A stretch of DNA of 64,000 bases, from positions 11,346,001 through 11,410,000 of the forward strand of contig WHVY01000003.1 of assembly GCA_022266195.1 (NCBI GenBank), in the 5' to 3' direction. The notes under the pieces are model-generated. The model had not been told where the DNA came from and did not search any database. It was given only the letters and a program-made list of their open reading frames with translations. This document shows, one piece after another, positions 35,126 through 46,715 of this stretch; position 1 is the stretch's first letter, and each line of letters begins with the position of its first letter. This stretch comes from Tetranychus cinnabarinus. Lineage: Eukaryota > Arthropoda > Arachnida > Trombidiformes > Tetranychidae. The translations under genes were made by a program, and so were the position numbers.

Positions 35126-36157
35126 ATGAGGCAGATAATCTTTCAACAAATTTCTTCGATGGGAAATAAAAGCAAACTGTTCTTAACTTTGCTTCCAATT
35201 CTTATGGTTATCTGTATTATTCACATTCTCAACCAAACAAACCCAACATTACCTCGTCAAATATACTCAGTTCACCACCGACAGTTTACTAATTTCCAGG
35301 ACCAAGTCACCCCGAATAGTGATTTCCCGTTTCAACTAATCAGAACTTTAAACGAGACCAACCAAGCTAGCTCCAGCTATACGAGTATCGGTGAGAAAAT
35401 TTGCCCACCAGGAATCAAAAAATTAATTATACTTATCATGGTTGGACCTGAAAATCGAGAGACTAGAGATGTTATTCGGCAAACTTGGGGTTCTTACCAA
35501 TTACCTGGTCTGTCTTATGGTTTTCTGATTGCTCGATCTGAAGATGAGGAAATAATGCGAATGGTATCCTTGGAAGCATCCCTAGAACGAGATTTGATTA
35601 TTGATTCATCATTTGTAGATAGTTATGATAATTTAACCAGGAAATCTCTATCTATGATCGATTGGGCATCAGCCTATTGTCCAGATGCTATTTCCATACT
35701 CAAAACAGACAGTGATATGTGGATCAATGTACCTCTGTTATTTACATCGATACCTAAACTTGAACCAGGTCTTCATGGTTGTTTATACTCAAAAGCAAAA
35801 CCAATTCGTGATGAGAAGAACAAATGGTTTGTCCCAATAAATCAATATCCTGGTCGATATTTTCCTAATTATCTCAGTGGAACTGCTTATTTGTTAGTCA
35901 ACCGAGCAACTAATTTATATACAAAATTGTACCAAGCTTCATTAACAACCAATTTTTTACGAATGGAAGATATTTATTTAACTGGTCTGGTTGCTTCCAA
36001 AGCTCATATCAAACTTCATCATCACAAAGGTTTCAATTTCGTCAAAGTGCCTTTCAGAGTTTGCAAGTATCGTCAATTAATCTCATCCCATGAAATCTCT
36101 GATGAAGAAAAATACCTTTATTGGCAGTTGCTTCAATCGAATGAAACTTGTTCATGA
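35126..36157 (+). CDS. Beta-1,3-galactosyltransferase-like type II membrane enzyme (GT31)
   Basis: Single coding exon of 343 residues. A short cytoplasmic tail and a transmembrane segment (LFLTLLPILMVICIIHIL, about residues 18-35) give type II Golgi topology, followed by a stem and the GT31 domain. Family motifs: RETRDVIRQTWG (about residue 110), KTDSDMWIN at about 193 where most members have KTDDDxF (metal/UDP-sugar binding), a Ser for the middle Asp, and EDIYLTG at about 281. Members transfer Gal, GlcNAc or GalNAc in beta-1,3 linkage from UDP-sugars; the acceptor cannot be deduced. Potential N-glycosylation sites are present (NQT, NET). The start at 35126 is chosen because it immediately precedes the membrane anchor. 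An AATAAA lies near 36463. Confidence 0.92.
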   Translation: MRQIIFQQISSMGNKSKLFLTLLPILMVICIIHILNQTNPTLPRQIYSVHHRQFTNFQDQVTPNSDFPFQLIRTLNETNQASSSYTSIGEKICPPGIKKLIILIMVGPENRETRDVIRQTWGSYQLPGLSYGFLIARSEDEEIMRMVSLEASLERDLIIDSSFVDSYDNLTRKSLSMIDWASAYCPDAISILKTDSDMWINVPLLFTSIPKLEPGLHGCLYSKAKPIRDEKNKWFVPINQYPGRYFPNYLSGTAYLLVNRATNLYTKLYQASLTTNFLRMEDIYLTGLVASKAHIKLHHHKGFNFVKVPFRVCKYRQLISSHEISDEEKYLYWQLLQSNETCS

Positions 36158-37628
36158 TAGATTGAAAAGGTCAATTTCACAATTCTTTACCATTTGTATT
36201 TATTATCCAAATCTTCCTCGGATCAAACAGTGATAACAAAGCTTATTTAAATCTTTCTTCAATTGCCTATTGCGTCCTGAAATTTATAACCAACACAGTC
36301 AAAATCATCATCAAATCGTTGCTGCACCTGTTGAATTTTTTGGAAGCTAATATTTTCATATTTGATTCCGGAATTTGTTAAAGTTTATCAAGTTAATTTT
36401 TTGTTTTTTTAATTTTCCAGATTCAAACCCAGTGTCACAATTTACGACAATGATTTTCAAAAATAAAATTTTGAATGCATGTTAAAGCACAGAAGTCTCC
36501 ATTTCTCACATTTTTGGCAGATTAAACTAATTCCATTGTATTGGAAGTTAAACCGTTAGACACAGATTTATAATAAAAATCATAAAGATAATCTCTTGGC
36601 ATTTGGTTGAAGCTGATCTATTCATGTTCATGGCTGAACTAATCAAAGGTGATCAACATTAGCTTCTGTGATCGACTTTGTCACTTGACATCAGCCTTAC
36701 ATAGAAACAATCAGAAAATCTTGACTTAACCTGCACCTTGATATTTCCTGTTGAAACTTGATGATAACTCTCTTTTAATCATCCATTATATTTACTCCAT
36801 TTGTGGAATCAAATCCTTTTGAATTGATCATAAACAATCAAAAATCATTTGATACAAATGATGATAAATCATCGTAATCAGTTTTAGACAGACGGAAAGA
36901 AAAGTCTATTGTTTTAAAGCAAATTATGGTATTAATTAACTCTTTTGATTAAATGGTTTAGCTTAATCAGAAAGGAGTTAATTGTTAAGCTCATTAGTTA
37001 AGTTGTAAACAATCTAGTAGTTTCTATGCGTCTTTTGTCTGGTTTTATAATGAATTATCAATCATCGAGTCTCAATATGCTGTTACTGTTCAGATGATTT
37101 ACTTTCTCGATTCTGTTTAGGACTGATCAACATCAAGGATTAACCATGACGGTAAAGCTGAGCAATTAATCCAGTCAATGTGACTAACTTTATCGTCACT
37201 GCAAATCAATGAAATAATAGAAGATAAATTTGATGGAAAAATTGTAGCTCACTGAGTGAGATATTGATTGTTCAGTGAGAAACTAGGAAAACAAAAACAA
37301 GTTAATCAATGTGAGTTAATACATAAGTAAATTAAAAACAATTTAGAGAGGTAACAAAGCAAAGTAGCAATTTAAATAAATAGCGAAGACAATTTGGTTT
37401 ACAGTTCATTTCTTATTAAACGTTTCATGTTACAATTTTACCTCTTAATGTTTACTTGCTTGCTGGATAAGCCAATAATTATTACTACGTTGACTGATTT
37501 GTATTATGGACTATCGTTATAAATTATATCTAAATCGTTTATTGTCATCATGGGTTAGTATTTAAAATAAAACAATTGAAATGTAATTTATATTTATAAT
37601 CAGAAATATTGAGGCACTCTGTTAAATA
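36158..37628. other. Intergenic between galactosyltransferase and ferroportin
   Basis: Contains the galactosyltransferase 3'UTR (AATAAA near 36463). No other gene recognised. Confidence 0.5.
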
Positions 37629-40483
37629 ATGTTACCAGGTGGAGTGAGAGAGCATTGCTATTATAGCAATGCTATAACAAGTCTTGTAAGTGAAGAAATG
37701 GAAACCAATGAAAAGTTCATGATATTAAACATTGATATTATTTTTTAATACATTTATATTGAGCTTTGAGTGTTAATTTCAGCTTGTCTCACGAAAGTAT
37801 ATTTAATTCTGATTATTGTCTAAGTTGTGAATCAATTACCGTCTCTGAATCAGTCTAACATTTTGTTTCTTTTTTCATTTGGTGCAAAAATCTTACTTTA
37901 CAATGGAAATGTGTTTTGTGATTCATTTTTGGTGGTCGTTTGGTTTTGTTGGATACAGGGTGATCGAACTTGGGAATTTGCAATCGGACTATATTTGATT
38001 AAATTGTATCCTTCATCGTTATTGTTAACTGCCATCCAAGGAATCCTCGCATCAAGTGCTACTATTATTTTGGCTCCAATATTTGGTCGTTGGATAACAA
38101 AAGCTTCAAGGATTCAAGAAGTAAAAATATGTCTCATCATTCAGAATGGTGCTGTGGTTATCAGTTCAGCTTTTGTCGCTCTTTTCTTTCTCCAAGACCA
38201 GATTGAGGACGAATCAATTAGAAATGTAAATTAATTTTGTCTCATCTCAACTTAATTTCCATTCAATAGGTTTTCGTGTTTACTGAGCTTTATTTAATGT
38301 AACTCTCAAATTGCAGTGTTTTTGTTGCAAGTACAGTTGTATTTGTTGAGGCTCTAAACCTATCCTTGTGTGTGTATACCATTACAATCATAATACAAGA
38401 ATGATAATCGATTTTTCTGTATTTTGTACTTAGGCTATAGCATTCGTAGCACCCATCGTATTGGTTGGGTTTTCCTTAATTTCCCAAGTAACGAGCGCTG
38501 GCTATACGCTTTGCCTGGAAAAAGATTGGCTCGTGACGCTAGCTGAAGATGAAAAGAGATTAACAGGTGAGTCCAGGTTATACGAATATATATTGATGAT
38601 GGATCGAGATTTCTATCAAGGTCAAGAGCTAGTATTCGTTCATCCTGCTTTAATAATATTTCTCATGTTTCCAAAAGGCATTGATCATATAATTTGAAAT
38701 CCTCATTATAAAGCTTACAAGCATTAAATTGGTGTCCTTCCCCTGTTAGTGCAAAAGTATTGGGAATTGAACTTTCACAAATTTTCAATTGAAAAATTAC
38801 AAAAGATCACTCGATCATCATAGTTTAGTTTCATAGCTTATTTTTTAAGATTAGTTAAGCACGATTTCAATGTTGCATCTTGTTCCTACTATGAGATATT
38901 CAAGATCCGTTAATGAAAACTTGAACTTTATTTTTATTAATAACTCTATTTTCAATGTTAACCGTCTAAAACATGGCAGTTAACTGATTAATTAAGAGAT
39001 CTTAGAGATTTATATTCAAATCAATGTTTTAAAGTGAGTTAGTAATTGTTTGAACTCAAAACCCTGATAAATAAAGTCAAATCGTCAATATTCATAGTTA
39101 AATTGAATTTTCCCAATACTTTTGCACTAAGCTTTAGATTGAATGGGCGATGAGCGAGTTGTGTAGATAGATTATGTTTCCAGTGATAAAAACTCTGTTT
39201 ACCTTAAAATACTTGTCCTAATCGATGCTAAATGAACGGAAAAATCCAACAAAAATTGGAAATCTTCCGGTATTATAATATCGATAAGCTATTTGAATCG
39301 ATCACAGTGGTTGCAATATCTAATCAAAATGAGATCTCTACTATGTTTTTTTTATTTATACTTTCATCAGTGAATGAGCATAATGAGTTCAAACTCCTGT
39401 TTACTATTTGGCTCATGTTAAATTTGATCACGTAACTCTGCTAATCAGTTATATCTAGCTCATGGATAGTTGGATAAGTCAAATCAAAACAAGAATGAAC
39501 CAATTGATTAATGAAAATCCTGCTAATTGACATTTCTATGTTTTCTCCTTTTTCCAACAGATCTAAATGCCATGTTAAGGCGAATAGACTTATCATGTCA
39601 AACTGTTGCTCCTTTCCTGGTCGGTTTTCTGATGCAATTCTCAGAATTAGCATCTGCTGTGTTTTTCTTGGTCTGGAATGCTTTCTCAGGATTTGGCGAA
39701 TATGCAGTTCTCAAATCCCTTTACAATCAAGGAATTCCTGCTCTTTTGGAGCCCAAAAAAGATAAGCCTGATCTAAGCAATGAACTGAGTTTCTTTGACT
39801 TTGATGCTTTGAAAAAATATTGGAAATCCTTTTCTCTTCCTGGAGTGGCCTTTGGTTTAGTTTATCTTTCAATTTTGGGCTTTGATTCAGTTACCGTTGG
39901 TTTCATGACAAGTCAAGGTGTTGAGGAAGGACTCATTGGAATAGTAAGCTTATTTGGAGCTATTTTCGGTATTCTGGGTACCCTGGTTTTCCAATGGTCT
40001 GCAGCACGTATCGGCCTTCGATTAACTGGTCTTATTGGATACACAATTGATTTACTTGCTCTATCATTATGTCTTGTAATCGCTATCAGTCCAAATTGGT
40101 TCGGATGGAACTGGGGTTCTATGACTGCTCCAATTATTCTGTTCCTCATTGGTATCGCTGTTTCTCGAGCTGGTCTTTGGACTATTGACTTGTCAGTTAA
40201 CCAATTGATTCAAACACAATCCACAAAACCGGCTTTAATTGGCGGAGTACAAACCAGTGTAAATATTTTCGCTGAATTGACCAAATTCACTGTAGTTGCT
40301 TTTATTCCTGCGTTGGAAAACTTTTGGATCCTAATTATTGTATCATATTTGTCAATCACTTTGGGTGGCATTTTGTTTGCTTTATACACTTATCGATGTC
40401 GAGATATTACTCCACCAGAAGCTACAGCGCTTACGGAAAAGCCTAAAATTGCTTATGGAACTTTGACTGAGACAAAATCTTGA
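37629..40483 (+). CDS. SLC40A1: Ferroportin, iron exporter (SLC40 family)
   Basis: Exons 37629-37685 (moderate confidence), 37854-38225, 38434-38566 and 39561-40483; all phases agree and the total is 494 residues. Diagnostic stretches: AKILLYNGNVF then GDRTWEFAIGLYLIKLY (human AKFLLYLG...GDRMWHFAVSVFLVELY), EKDWLVTLAEDEKRLTDLNAMLRRID (human [27 protein letters not shown]), LGFDSVTVGFMTSQG, and GLWTIDLSVNQLIQ. The Asp of GDR, needed for transport in vertebrates, is kept. The human hepcidin-contact Cys326 is Ser here (GFDS), as expected for an animal without hepcidin. Twelve extra residues precede GDR (37923-37958) unless a 48-nt intron 37911-37958 is spliced. No Met precedes the transporter frame in exon 2, so an upstream start exon is required. 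The long cytoplasmic loop is shorter than in vertebrates. Exports Fe2+ at the plasma membrane. Confidence 0.92.
38749..39127. mobile_element. Mariner-type MITE in ferroportin intron 3
   Basis: Perfect 18-bp inverted ends GTGCAAAAGTATTGGGAA at 38749-38766 and its complement at 39110-39127 flank 379 bp without a transposase. TA dinucleotides abut both ends (38747-38748, 39128-39129). The GTGCAAAAGTA-type end resembles mariner/MADE-like termini. It accounts for much of the 994-bp intron, which is far longer than the gene's other introns. Confidence 0.82.
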
Positions 40484-41095
40484 TATTTATCTAGTAAAAG
40501 CCATAGCCATAAAAAAAAATCAATTGTTAATTTCCTTAGATATCGAGAACGGGAAATTAACACAAAAAATATTTTTCATCAATGGTTAAAACCATAGCAA
40601 TAGCTGAAGCATTTAAGTAACTATAATAATGCCATCACTTTAAATGTTTGATCGTCAATAACGCCATATCTATCTCAAGTATTAATTTTTTTAGAAGTTT
40701 CTCAAAACTTCAACGGGTCCTGTATTTAACCTGAATTTACTGTCCATATTTTATCCAAATTTTGTTATAATTTGTATTTCTGTTTTGTGAATATATCAAA
40801 GTTTATTACGAGTGCCTTAAATTATATCAATTTTTTGTTGACAAGAATTGAGAGTTTTAACTATGTAAAAACACAAAGGTTGCAAATAAAAGTACAAATA
40901 TGCATAGCATTTATTTTCTGCTATTTTCTTTTACCCCAAAATTGTCAACAAATACTGTCAGATGCAAAAGTAATGAAAATATGGTGATTGAGAAAATCAT
41001 TTTCCTGTTTCAACAATTTACAAAAAAACTGTTTGAATGTCTTCAAAAGCAATTCAAACTAGCAGCTTATTCATAACAAAATTATCAAAAACTAT
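40484..41095. other. Spacer between convergent ferroportin and TBC1D5
   Basis: AT-rich 3' flanks of both genes. No independent feature recognised. Confidence 0.5.
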
Positions 41096-43749
41096 CTAAT
41101 CAATCTCGTTCAATTTTAAGGTACCTTTAAGAAGGTCTCTTGCGATTTTAAGTTTAGCAACGGCGAGAAAGATAACATCATTATTTTTGAGCTCTTCTTC
41201 AGCTAAAGTTTTCTGCAAAATATCGATTTGGTTGGTTAACAGTTCACAACAATAGTCTAGTTCTTTTCCATTGAGATTTGTTGGTTTGTTGAATGATTTC
41301 ATTTCTTGAGTTTTTTTCTTGAACAAAACAGAAGGAAAACTGGGAGTTAGTTGTGGTGAATAACCAGAAGAAGGTCCATCATCAGAAGACAAAGGATGTG
41401 CAAGCGGATGATCCACTACTTTTGTGGGAGAGGATGATCCATTTTGGGATTGTCGCTGCGATACTGGTTGAAGCTGGTGTGCATGTGATTGTCCAGATTG
41501 TGGTTTTTCACTGATACTACTTTTTTGTTGATTTGTAACTTGATTTTTAGAAGTGTTAACTTGTAATATAGGCAGTGTTTTAGGGCGGTTAGGTGTTTTA
41601 GCTGAATCGGTATTTCGTTCAGATATTTCTCGAGATGATGAGCTCGTTGAAGGAACTGGTTTTTGTTCAATTACGTCAGGAAGAATGACATGGATAGGAC
41701 TTGGTGTCACTTCGATAGGATGAACCCCGACCGTGTACCCATGAGGCTCAGGGTGGTTCTTTGAAAGGAAGAAAACAGTAAATCAATTAGTTATGGTCGA
41801 ATTGAATTTTTACAAGTTGCCATCGTTAAAATTAACTTACAATAGGATCCCTTAAATGAAGAGCTAAATCAAGAATATATTGAGTATCGGGTACACTTGG
41901 ATATCTCATTAAATGATTCATACACTGAGAGTAATTACTGGAAAGAAGTAAATCGCGAATAACTATTAACATAGCGGTAAATATGTAATCGCATAAGGAA
42001 AAGGAAATTCCATCCGAGAAAATGGCATCCCAGATGACTAGAAGATCTTGCAGAGAAAATTCACGGCCAAAAAGTAGTCTTAACCATCGACTGAAATGAA
42101 AGAAATTAGTTATTTTAATCGATTTTTTATTATTTTCCTTTTGATGAAATAACTATCTTGATTTAATTTACTTACATTCCGAATATTTGCGGTTCGATTT
42201 GCATGTTGAAGAGATGGAAAAATAATTCAGAATCAACTCTTTTCAAAATTTTTTCATAAATCAATCTCAGTTTGATTCCTAAGACGGAACACGAGCTAGG
42301 CTCTAAGGATGTTGAGAATGGCTCAAAGTTGATGGAATCCATTTTGAATGAAATCATTTCATGACTATACCAAGGTTCAACCGTTTCCATAACTTGTCGG
42401 AACATGATATAAGTATCGTGTTCGAGATATTCTTGATTGAGAAGCTCTTCGATTTCATTTCTGTAAAGAAATAATAAATTGGATACCATAAATGAAAACA
42501 ATATCACGATACTGATTATTATTGTCACAACTATTATCGCTTACCGAGTAGATTCATCAGCACTCCTAAAAAAATAGAAAAATAAATGGTTAGGAGATTT
42601 TGAATGCAATAAAAAAAGCAAACTAGAAATGGCTTACTCTAAAAGGTGCAATTCTTTTGCATGTAATAAGGCTTGCTGATCTGAGTTTACCACGAAAAGG
42701 ATGGGGGCCAAAAGCTCATGCATTCCCTGAGAAAACGAGAAAAGATTCAGAGAAAAAAATTCATTAGTACTCTATGATAATGGTGATTAGATAAGTAAGA
42801 TAAACAGAAAATTATCTTGAGAGCTTGGCTCAAGTTAGGCAAAATTCACGAAAATTGAATTCAAAGTAGGCATGGAATATACCAAAATATTATAAGATGT
42901 AGTGAAGAAAATCGTACCTGCTTGTAAGTGATCTTAGGATTTTCCCGAGCAAAGTGGAATAAAATATTGCACATCATTTCTTGCATTAGTGAGCTTTGGA
43001 AAAAATCAATCTCAGGAAATGTTCGGACAACATCCTGTGTTATAGTATTTTTCAACTCGTTATCTTGGAAATACTTATTCCAAACACTCTGTGTAAGAGA
43101 AACATATGAAATTTATAGTTGTCAATAGAGAAAGATCATAAAATCACAGGGGTTGGTGCATTTTCAAGTTTACTGGGTGGATAGAAAAGAAACTAAGCCA
43201 GTCAGTAAAAGATAATGCAAGATCAGCTGATCAGAAGTTTACCGATTCTTGTTGAGAAAGAGGATTGTTCTCTTCGAAATTGTGGTTATTATTACGGTAT
43301 GGATTTGTGTCATATTTATTACGAATAGCCTGGTACTCTTCTCTGAACGTCCGTGTTGTTGTTACCCATTCTTCAGATCTATCAGGCAAACAGTCAAGAT
43401 AAATCTAGAAGAAAAAGCACCAATTAATTTTAGTCTAGAGAAACTAACAACGGAAAAATAATGGTACAAACCCTCCAAGCAATGCTTCGAAAGCGACAAC
43501 TCCTCAATTCACCTTTGATAGCTCGTCTCTTCAACTTGGTCAGGAAATTATCTTGTTTGAATGTTTTGATATACTCGTCTCTGTATAGAAAGATGATTGG
43601 AAGAAGAGATCAGAAGTGAACAGGATAGCGAAAAATGGCACTTACACATAATAGCTTGAAGATTCCTTTCGAGATTGTTTTCTCTCCAACACTATTTCTG
43701 AAGCAAATAGCGATTCATCAAATGAATCATCCAGTGATTTAGAAGACAT
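41096..43749 (-). CDS. TBC1D5: TBC1D5, Rab GTPase-activating protein
   Basis: Nine minus-strand exons join in phase: 43646-43749, 43472-43580, 43243-43404, 42918-43088, 42638-42726, 42545-42565 (21-nt micro-exon), 42176-42460, 41841-42090, 41096-41758; 617 residues (human about 795). Matches to human TBC1D5 include LRSCRFRSIAWR, NNPLSQQESSVWNKYFQDNEL, MHELLAPILFVVNSDQQALLHA, NQEYLEHDTYIMFRQVMETVEPW and RWLRLLFGREFSLQDLLVIWDA. The Arg finger (ITQDVVRTFPE) and Gln finger (YKQGMHELL) of catalytic TBC domains are both present. TBC1D5 inactivates Rab7 and works with retromer on endosomes and in autophagy. The C-terminal third is a Ser/Pro/Gln-rich linker and a short predicted coiled coil (LLTNQIDILQKTLAEEELK). 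The donor after IAWR (GTTTGT) is weaker than the others. Confidence 0.95.
42545..42565 (-). other. TBC1D5: 21-nt micro-exon of TBC1D5
   Basis: Bounded by TTTTTTAG and GTAAGC; supplies seven codons' worth in phase 2/2, giving LLESADESTRNEIEELLNQEYLEHD (read across three exons) where human TBC1D5 has a variable SAQPSEEMKT segment before LNPEYLEHD. Skipping it keeps the frame. Confidence 0.8.
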
Positions 43750-45060
43750 GGTTAACATCAACAATAAACACCACAACTGGTAAACCCAATCACATGAACC
43801 AAACAAAGAGCAGGGTTACTCTGCAAGAGTAATACAACCGAGTGATGAACTTAAAGAAGACCAGTTAGCTGTGAATGGATGAATTTAAATCATTATCACT
43901 AAAGACAGAATTAGCTATGTCTATTAGTGATTGAAAAAGTAGATTAAGTGTCAGAATAACAGTTGAATATCTGAAAGAAATAAATGTTGCTGGAGAAAAA
44001 TAAATGTTTATGAAAACAATATGGAACAAATGTATACAATGTTGGTAGCTTTTCACCTAAAAAAGAAAGTAATATCTGAGACTCTTTAATCACAATTCTA
44101 TGGAATCTCAACCAAGGGTGACAACTGTTAACTGATCATGATAATAAAAAGATTAATTTAATTTGATAAATTCACATTAAAGAACAAACTAGCAGTTTTG
44201 ATGATGATAGCTTTGTGTATAGCTGTTGTTGATACAGACCAACGAAAATAAGTCTACAATATACAGGCAGAGACACAGAGATAAAGGTAGAGAGAAGGAG
44301 AGTTGCAAAGCCAGAACAATTTTTGTTAACCAGAAAGCTATATGAGATAAATTTAGGTAACTTTAGGTTAATTAATGTACAGGATTAAACTGGAAATCTG
44401 TTAATTATGATTCATTGATGAAACTGGCTTCGCATTGACACATATGAATGATCAAATTATAGTAAAAAATAGAAACCTAATGTCAGATGGTTAAAAATCT
44501 GTCGCAACTCAATCACATGTACAGTCGTTCAAAAATAATTATTTGATCATTAGATTAGATGTCAAATTAGCTAAAAGATGATTAAATGTTTAAATTGATC
44601 CAAAAATTAGCGATGATCCATGATTGTTTCCAGAAAATTGAAATCATAACAAAATAATTTATGAAATATTGCAATTAGATCGATGTAAAGTTCCGCCGTG
44701 CAACTCATACAATTAATTGTGTAATATTTATTTCAGCCATCGAATTTTCTCTGAGTATAGCAATTAATATAATTTGTACTTTAATTAATCAAAATGAAAA
44801 ATTTGAATTACGTGGTTCATTGATTCTATGGCAACATCTATCTGAAAAAAATCTTATTGATAACATGTTTTTTTGTTTACATTTAAAGGTTACTCTTTTT
44901 AATCGTGTTTTTATATCTTACTGATTTATTCCTTAATCGTGAATTACATTTTAGATAATTACAATTTTGTATCGATTAACATGGAAGCTATTTACAGTGG
45001 ATTTAATAAGAGGGCCAGATGATTAAAACAAGTCAAAAACTGGAAAGTGATGACAACCGA
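43750..45060. other. Upstream of TBC1D5 / downstream of the ML gene
   Basis: Spacer between two minus-strand genes. AT-rich, nothing recognised. Confidence 0.5.
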
Positions 45061-45658
45061 CTAATCAATGGCCAGCCTATTCCCAAAGATACTGAACCCT
45101 CCGCTCACCTCCAATGGTACACTTATGCAGCCAATACTGTACCCCCAGAAGGTTGTTAAAGTAAAATGATAAACACCTTTAACTGATGGTAACAAAGGGT
45201 CCACGTAAAAGTCGTAAATATATGTATAATTTTGGCCTTTCTTGAGAGGACAGTTTAATCCATGGCTGTTGCAGGCATCTCGATCTAGAAAGGGCAGCGG
45301 TAAAGATATTGGTAGAGTTGATGATTGTCTACTAACATCGGCGTAAACATAGTTTGAATCAAATGGAGCAACAAAATCAACTTCAATATGAGCCGTTTTA
45401 CCACGAACTAAAACGCAAGGGTCAACATTGTCTTTACACCCATCAATTCGTAACTCATGTGTTTTGCCACCTTGAAGATCTGACCCGGAAGAAATGGCCA
45501 ATGGAAGAAGTAGAGAAGAAAATACAATCAATGAATTAAAATAACCAACAAAGATAAAAATAGGAATACTTACCACAAGAGGAAAATTTAAGCTTGATAC
45601 AACCATACAAGTGGTATTGGAAATTTATCAAAGCCACAATTAACAAAAACTGATTCAT
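45061..45658 (-). CDS. NPC2-like secreted ML-domain lipid-binding protein
   Basis: Exons 45574-45658 and 45061-45479 join in phase 1 (94-nt intron) to give 167 residues. Signal peptide MNQFLLIVALINFQYHLYG. The mature part carries six Cys in the ML-family order: FSSC, DGC, DPC, DAC, LNCP and IGC. ML landmarks are THELRIDGCKDN..PCVLVRGK, GLNCPLKKGQNYTY and the Trp-containing last strand (LTTFWGYSIGCISVPLEV). The family, including vertebrate NPC2 and group 2 mite allergens such as Der p 2, binds sterols or other lipids in a beta-sandwich. One likely N-glycan site (NYT). Ligand is unknown. An in-frame GTG/ORF reading through the intron exists but breaks the first cysteine, so the spliced model is preferred. 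Confidence 0.92.
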
Positions 45659-46715
45659 GGTAGCATCAATCCTTTGGAGTTGTGATAGGAAAACTGACAA
45701 TCAGTAAACTTGATTTTGTTTTTATACAATATTTATCGGTCTGTAATGATATAACCTAAGTTGTAAGTCATCGACAAATTTCTAGGTTATTCATATTAAG
45801 GTTGAACGGTCATTACCTTGATTTATTTTTATTAGTTATTCCAATGCCATTCAATATATTTTCACCACTGTATTCATAAATTTTGTAGTATTCTTAACCT
45901 AGCAGACTGAAAATTATCCATGAAAATATTGTCTGCTTGTAAATATTTTCACAGTTTAGCTGCAATCCCAAACTTACTGATAAATCATTGATTGATACAA
46001 TGATTGTACTTTGTAATACATAGTAATTGTACATTCAAAAGGCTGTTATTAGATTTTTGTTGTTTTATAATAATGTTGTTTATGAATATCGAGGTAATGT
46101 CCTAACCTCGTTTATCTGGCTACAGTTAATTTCATTATTTTGATGTCAATTTCAAACATGATTTCAATAAGTGTAAATAATTGGAATCACATTGTTTCAT
46201 CCATAACTATGCATGCTGTTTGAAACATTACTGTACAATCAAACTCAATGTATTTGCTTTGAACAAGTCTATTCAAACACATGTTAGTTTCTTAATAATA
46301 TTATTCTTTAACTATTAAATCGCAATTTATTTCTTAATCTTTGCAATTCCCTAAATATCAAAACATCTTCGTGATGTCCTGCCAAAAGAAGAGATAGGAA
46401 ATGGCATCAGACGAGGTTTTTACATGGCTTTTCATGACATTAAACGAAATTATAACACAAAATTTGCCTTTTACTCTGAATATTTTCATTCAAAAACCGT
46501 AGATGACTTTAATCAGCGCCACCAGACAATTAATCAAACAATTAATAAAAGCTAGGGATCATGTGACAAGAAACCAGAAGCGTTACTTCAACCGCAAAAT
46601 AAGTTACTCTTCAAATTTATTTTAACACTTATGCTAATCCATAGCAGTGTGAATTACTGTTAACACCGAGTGACACTCGATTCACTTAAGTGGATTAAAT
46701 AATTAATTTATAACA
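45659..46715. other. Divergent intergenic region between the ML gene and PICK1
   Basis: Serves as upstream region for both genes. An odd palindrome CGAGTGACACTCG lies at 46667-46679, 37 bp before the PICK1 ATG. Nothing else recognised. Confidence 0.45.

Noticed and set aside
45480..45606. Unspliced 181-residue reading of the ML protein
   Set aside because: It loses the first conserved cysteine and replaces the signal peptide with intron translation; the spliced model restores both.
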